From positions 38,167 through 46,544 of the forward strand of contig CAJTNW010000005.1 in NCBI GenBank assembly GCA_910577795.1: a stretch of DNA of 8,378 bases. Reading direction: 5' to 3'. The translations under genes were made by a program, and so were the position numbers. Source of the DNA: an uncultured Christensenella sp. Its GTDB lineage: Bacteria > Bacillota > Clostridia > Christensenellales > UBA3700. The first letter of the stretch is position 1. Each line of letters begins with the position of its first letter. Shown here piece after piece: positions 6,645 to 8,378 of this stretch. The notes under the pieces were generated by a model. That model saw nothing but the letters and a program-made list of their open reading frames with translations. It was not told the DNA's origin and did no database searches.

Positions 6645-7637
6645 CTATTCTTTTTCTCTATTTAATTTCCATACAAGATGAGGCATCTTCATTTTTATTA
6701 ATAACATAAAAAATATGCTAGAAAAACTTTTATTTTTTGCATTTTCTATATAAGTTTTTATCTTAAAATTTTTATACTCATCAAGTGAATAAATTTTGTT
6801 CACCTTATTTTTATCATAATATGTTGATATGCTAGATAATTCATGATAAAACAAATTCCAAATAAGGTTAAATTTAATAATACCTTTAATATTTTCGTCT
6901 TTAATAAAATCTTCTACATCTCTGTACGCATTTATCTTAATGTCAATATATTTATCATTATATTTTTGTTCTGCCATCTCGTCTAATCTTAAATAATACA
7001 TATACTCATCTACAACATAATAAGACAAGCAAACTTTTAAATACTCAAATAAAAATCTAATATCTTCCCATATTTCAATTTTTTCGTCAAAAGATATATT
7101 CCATTTTTTTATTATTTCCATTTTAAAAAGAGTACGCCAACTACTACAAGTAATTGCATTCTCACCTTCTTCCAAACAAAAGGCATTGCTTACAAACTCG
7201 TCAAAATTAAGCAGATAATTTTTTGAGTTCTCAAGATAATTTTCATAAACTTTTTCGTTATGACTTGTATAATATTTTTTATACTTACAAAAAGCAATAT
7301 CTGTATCAAAATAAGTTATACCGTGATGTAATCTTTCAATATAATTATCCGCAACATAATCCCCACCATTAATAAATGTGATGTATTTGCCTGTTGCACT
7401 CTTTAAACCAATATTTTTAATAGCACTATTATTTAAATCTGGCTCATGTATAACTTTTATTCGTTTATCCCTAAGTGCATATTCGTCACAAAGTTTTGCA
7501 GTCCCATCATAACTACCATCGTCAACCAAAATTATTTCCAAATTACTATAATTTTGTGCAAGTATACTATCCACGCACTCTTTCAAATAATTTTCCACAT
7601 TGCTAACTGGAACTATTACACTAATTAAATCACTCAT
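6645..7637 (-). CDS. Family 2 glycosyltransferase with altered DXD motif
   Basis: This is a 330-residue GT-A fold glycosyltransferase of family 2, the type that adds sugars to capsule, wall or lipid-linked glycans. The N-terminal domain starts with ISVIVPVSNVENYL (5-18) and has the nucleotide-binding LVDDGS (37-42). At the usual FLDSDD position the protein reads FINGGD (88-93), so both aspartates of the metal-binding DXD are replaced (Asn90, Gly92). The later Glu-Asp pair, WED at 190-192, is retained. The C-terminal half is variable, with a hydrophobic stretch near 305-314 that may touch the membrane. AGGAGT lies 7 bases before the ATG, and the stop is TAG. The acceptor and donor cannot be predicted. 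The gene leads the metF-metH cluster, probably as part of the same transcript, without an evident functional link. Confidence 0.85.
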   Translation of the reverse strand: MSDLISVIVPVSNVENYLKECVDSILAQNYSNLEIILVDDGSYDGTAKLCDEYALRDKRIKVIHEPDLNNSAIKNIGLKSATGKYITFINGGDYVADNYIERLHHGITYFDTDIAFCKYKKYYTSHNEKVYENYLENSKNYLLNFDEFVSNAFCLEEGENAITCSSWRTLFKMEIIKKWNISFDEKIEIWEDIRFLFEYLKVCLSYYVVDEYMYYLRLDEMAEQKYNDKYIDIKINAYRDVEDFIKDENIKGIIKFNLIWNLFYHELSSISTYYDKNKVNKIYSLDEYKNFKIKTYIENAKNKSFSSIFFMLLIKMKMPHLVWKLNREKE

Positions 7638-7752
7638 TAAAAATACTCCTATTAATCTATTTATGTAAAAAACACAGAAGTCCTATAATTTAATTTTATT
7701 TTTTGCAAGATAAAATATTCATTTTAATTTTAAATTGCTTTTTCTTATTATA

Positions 7753-7781
7753 ATGTTATCACAATTTTTTTAATTTTGCAA
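7753..7781 (-). promoter_or_regulatory. Candidate promoter of glycosyltransferase-met transcript
   Basis: On the minus strand TTGCAA (7781-7776), a 17-base spacer and TAACAT (7758-7753) form a sigma-A-like promoter, each box matching 4 of 6. TG at 7761-7760 makes an extended -10. The -35 is identical to that of the SGNH hydrolase promoter. Transcription would start near 7746, leaving a leader of about 109 bases before the ATG at 7637. I recognise no SAM, cobalamin or T-box structure in that leader. Other TATAAT strings nearby (7747-7752, 7784-7789) lack a -35 partner. Confidence 0.4.
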
Positions 7782-7822
7782 TGATTATAACCTAGCATCT
7801 ACTTATATTTATTATTAATATT

Positions 7823-8378
7823 TTAAATACTAACACGCAATTTTTCCAAAACTTTGTTAAATAAAGGCTCACATTTTCTATAAAAATTTTTATATGCCAC
7901 ACAATAATCAAGACTAATTTTTTCTCGCTTGCAACCGCCACCACGACAAATTTTAAAACATTCACAATTTTTGCATTTTGAGTCTATATTATAAGACTCT
8001 TTTAAAAAATCAACCGCCTTATCTTGATTTAATATACTATTAAAATCAGAAAAATTTATATTACCAAGCAACCATTCATCAGTACAATAAAAATCACATG
8101 GATAAATATTTCCATTGCCTTCTATAACAATTTGCCTAGAACAACTACCATTCATACCACATTGTTTTGCAGGAACTCCAGCAAAAAGTCTTACTAGATT
8201 ATCCATACTTCTAACACTTATATATTCGTCATTCAAAAAATCTTTTGCAAACATTTTAAATAGTTTAATCAAATAATTTTGATATTGTCTTGCAGTCATA
8301 TAAAGTTCGCTTTCAACATTTTCGCCAAATGGCTTTAAGCAAGGTATAAATTGCAAAAACTTATAACCTTTTTTCTTA
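7823..8378 (-). CDS. Anaerobic sulfatase-maturase-like radical SAM protein, C-terminal part
   Basis: Only the last 184 residues are in the window. The frame stays open to the right edge. The apparent start at 8356 is a TTG leucine within KFLQFIPC, a conserved internal segment, so the gene is cut by the window and not truncated in nature. The segment is the SPASM region that holds two auxiliary 4Fe-4S clusters. It contains C-X5-C (CGMNGSC), X14, then CDFY, whose Asp follows the cysteine as in the proposed catalytic base of Clostridium perfringens anSME, then C-X2-C-X5-C and further cysteines. These oxygen-sensitive enzymes convert a Cys or Ser of a sulfatase to formylglycine. The CRGGGC motif has one residue more than the usual CRGGC. 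The radical SAM CX3CX2C motif and any partner sulfatase would lie beyond 8378. Confidence 0.85.
   Translation of the reverse strand, partial: KKKGYKFLQFIPCLKPFGENVESELYMTARQYQNYLIKLFKMFAKDFLNDEYISVRSMDNLVRLFAGVPAKQCGMNGSCSRQIVIEGNGNIYPCDFYCTDEWLLGNINFSDFNSILNQDKAVDFLKESYNIDSKCKNCECFKICRGGGCKREKISLDYCVAYKNFYRKCEPLFNKVLEKLRVSI

Noticed and set aside
6675..6689. Inverted repeat AAGATG-AGG-CATCTT near the 3' end of the glycosyltransferase gene
   Set aside because: It is inside coding sequence, has only six pairs with a tight 3-base loop and no U-run, so it is not a credible terminator ahead of metF.
7696..7722. An 8-codon open frame (MNILSCKK) on the minus strand in the leader of the glycosyltransferase gene
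   Set aside because: It has no Shine-Dalgarno sequence, no run of regulatory codons such as Met, and no following attenuator hairpin. Short frames like this are expected by chance.
8354..8356. TTG as the start codon of a 177-residue protein
   Set aside because: The frame continues open to the window edge (reading KKKGYKF before it) and the residues around it match an internal conserved part of sulfatase maturases. It is an internal leucine.

Overview
The window is strongly A+T-rich and carries spoIVA, a gene confined to endospore formers, so it most likely comes from a spore-forming Clostridia-type Firmicute. The oxygen-sensitive type of radical SAM enzyme at the right edge and the B12-dependent methionine synthase fit an anaerobe. 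No species call can be made from this window.

Layout from left to right. Positions 1-178 are intergenic and hold a terminator for spoIVA. spoIVA (179-1642, minus) encodes the ATPase that forms the spore-coat basement layer. A 181-bp divergent intergenic region follows, with a sporulation-type promoter candidate facing left and a clear housekeeping promoter facing right. That right-facing promoter drives a membrane-anchored SGNH/GDSL hydrolase (1824-2582, plus). A bidirectional terminator (2643-2672) separates this gene from the convergent block on the minus strand.

The minus-strand block, in transcription order, is a family 2 glycosyltransferase (7637-6645), metF (6616-5750), a stand-alone methionine synthase reactivation domain (5734-5093) and a short metH (5040-2695). 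The gaps are 28, 15 and 52 bp with no terminator, so the four genes probably form one transcript. MetF makes 5-methyl-tetrahydrofolate. MetH moves its methyl group through cobalamin to homocysteine. The separate reactivation protein should rescue MetH when its cobalamin is oxidised, because this MetH ends right after its B12 domain and lacks the built-in reactivation domain of the long enzymes. The glycosyltransferase at the head of the block has no obvious metabolic link to methionine, and its metal-binding DXD motif is not intact.

At the right edge is the C-terminal part of an anaerobic sulfatase-maturase-like radical SAM protein (7823-8378, minus). It runs off the window: the apparent start at 8356 is an internal TTG leucine codon.

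Most of the window is recognisable core biology. The points worth a second look are the cysteine cluster on the reactivation protein, the altered catalytic motif of the glycosyltransferase, and a short near-repeat placed next to both terminators. I see no CRISPR array, transposon, tRNA, rRNA or recognisable riboswitch. I did not find convincing evidence of a wholly new system.
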